From: Elusimicrobiota bacterium
Lineage (GTDB): Bacteria > RUG730
Direction: 5' to 3'
Assembly: GCA_031259185.1 (NCBI GenBank)
Contig: JAIRLV010000251.1
Coordinates: 1 to 7,500 of the forward strand
Length of the DNA: 7,500 nt
Shown here: positions 7,210-7,500 of the stretch, in pieces
Position numbering within the stretch: position 1 is the stretch's first letter
Layout: each line of letters begins with the position of its first letter
Translations under genes and position numbers: made by a program
Notes under the pieces: generated by a model
What the model saw: only the letters and a program-made list of their open reading frames with translations
Told to the model about the DNA's origin: nothing
Database searches by the model: none

Positions 7210-7500
7210 TAAAACTTAGTAGTTGAAGGATATCAGATTGCATACATTCCAAAAGATTTCCATGTTGAAAATGATAAAGGAGAAGTAGGGGAAGTCCACC
7301 TTCTTGAGGCATCTTGAGGTTGTTTTTGTGCGCACCTCTTAAATTTGCCTATATAGTGTCTTGTATTGCTGTTATCTTGCTCTATTGGATAAGTCAAATC
7401 TTTTCCGGTACGTAGTTGAGCCTCTGGTATTAATTGATGAGAAGCTTTATGGTTATCGATTACAAATTCTTTCTTCTTCAATTCCATTTGTCATATATAT
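7202..7500 (-). pseudogene. IS1-family transposase 3' remnant, frameshifted and partial
   Basis: Read on the - strand, this encodes the C-terminal catalytic part of an IS1-type DDE transposase in three successive frames. The first stretch (7487 to about 7335) has FVIDNHKA with the probable second catalytic Asp, LIPEAQLRTGKDLT, and YPIEQDNSNTRHYIGKFKR, whose Glu is the DDE glutamate. The match then moves to another frame, RTKTTSRCLKKVDF (7332 to 7291), and again to LLLLYHFQHGNLLECMQSDI (7288 to 7229), ending in LQLLSF near 7211. Each break is equivalent to losing one base or gaining two. An in-frame TGA also lies 3 nt upstream of the ATG at 7485-7487. The gene is therefore dead, and its N-terminal part with the first Asp is beyond the right edge. 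It converges on addB and its homology ends within about 10-15 nt of the addB stop. The 84-residue frame at 7233-7487 is not a real gene. Confidence 0.82.

Noticed and set aside
7288-7335. Programmed ribosomal frameshifting in the transposase
   Set aside because: IS1 frameshifting occurs once, at an A-rich slippery site between the two 5' reading frames. Here there are two breaks in the conserved catalytic C-terminus without a slippery heptamer, so decay is the simpler reading.
7233-7487. 84-residue - strand open frame as an intact small gene
   Set aside because: Only its first ~51 residues match a family (IS1 transposase); the rest is out-of-frame translation of the same gene, so it is part of a pseudogene.
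7197-7500. Rho-independent terminator after addB
   Set aside because: No G+C-rich stem followed by a T run is visible. The GAGGCCTC palindrome has no loop and no T tract.
1-7500. CRISPR array, tRNA, rRNA or tmRNA
   Set aside because: No regularly spaced repeats or structural RNA sequence was recognised. Coding or transposase-derived sequence fills nearly the whole window.

Overview
The window is strongly AT-rich, uses the standard bacterial code (TGA is a stop, TGG is Trp) and is densely packed with same-strand genes. Roughly 1-7196 is one co-directional block on the + strand: the 3' end of a response-regulator receiver, a small soluble histidine kinase, smpB, and two very large genes that I read as addA and addB, the two subunits of a helicase-nuclease for double-strand-break repair. 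The last ~300 bases hold a decayed fragment of an IS1-family transposase on the - strand. Low G+C, tight packing and a decaying insertion sequence next to intact genes suggest a host-associated or reduced-genome Gram-negative-type bacterium. The gene style would fit an Elusimicrobiota/Endomicrobium-like lineage, but this is a weak guess because no rRNA or unambiguous phylogenetic marker is present.

Layout. 1-177: C-terminal half of a receiver domain that ends without an output domain. 220-882: histidine kinase with only a dimerisation/phosphoacceptor part and an ATPase part, and an altered G2 box. 885-1340: SmpB, the protein partner of tmRNA in ribosome rescue. 1337-4378: AddA-type UvrD-like helicase with a C-terminal PD-(D/E)XK nuclease, overlapping smpB by 4 nt (ATGA). 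4404-7196: AddB-type subunit with a second PD-(D/E)XK nuclease and a four-cysteine iron-sulfur staple, but no Walker A. 7202-7500 (-): IS1-family transposase 3' remnant carrying two reading-frame breaks.

Function as a unit. The gaps are small (27 or 42 nt, 2 nt, a 4-nt overlap, then 25 nt), so the genes are probably co-transcribed, although no promoter is visible. AddA and AddB would form one heterodimeric DNA-end-processing machine. SmpB is a housekeeping translation factor. The receiver and kinase form a signalling pair with no evident mechanistic link to the others. I find no clearly new system. The points most worth a second look are the unusual kinase, the operon arrangement, and the IS relic whose homology ends within about 10-15 bases of the addB stop.
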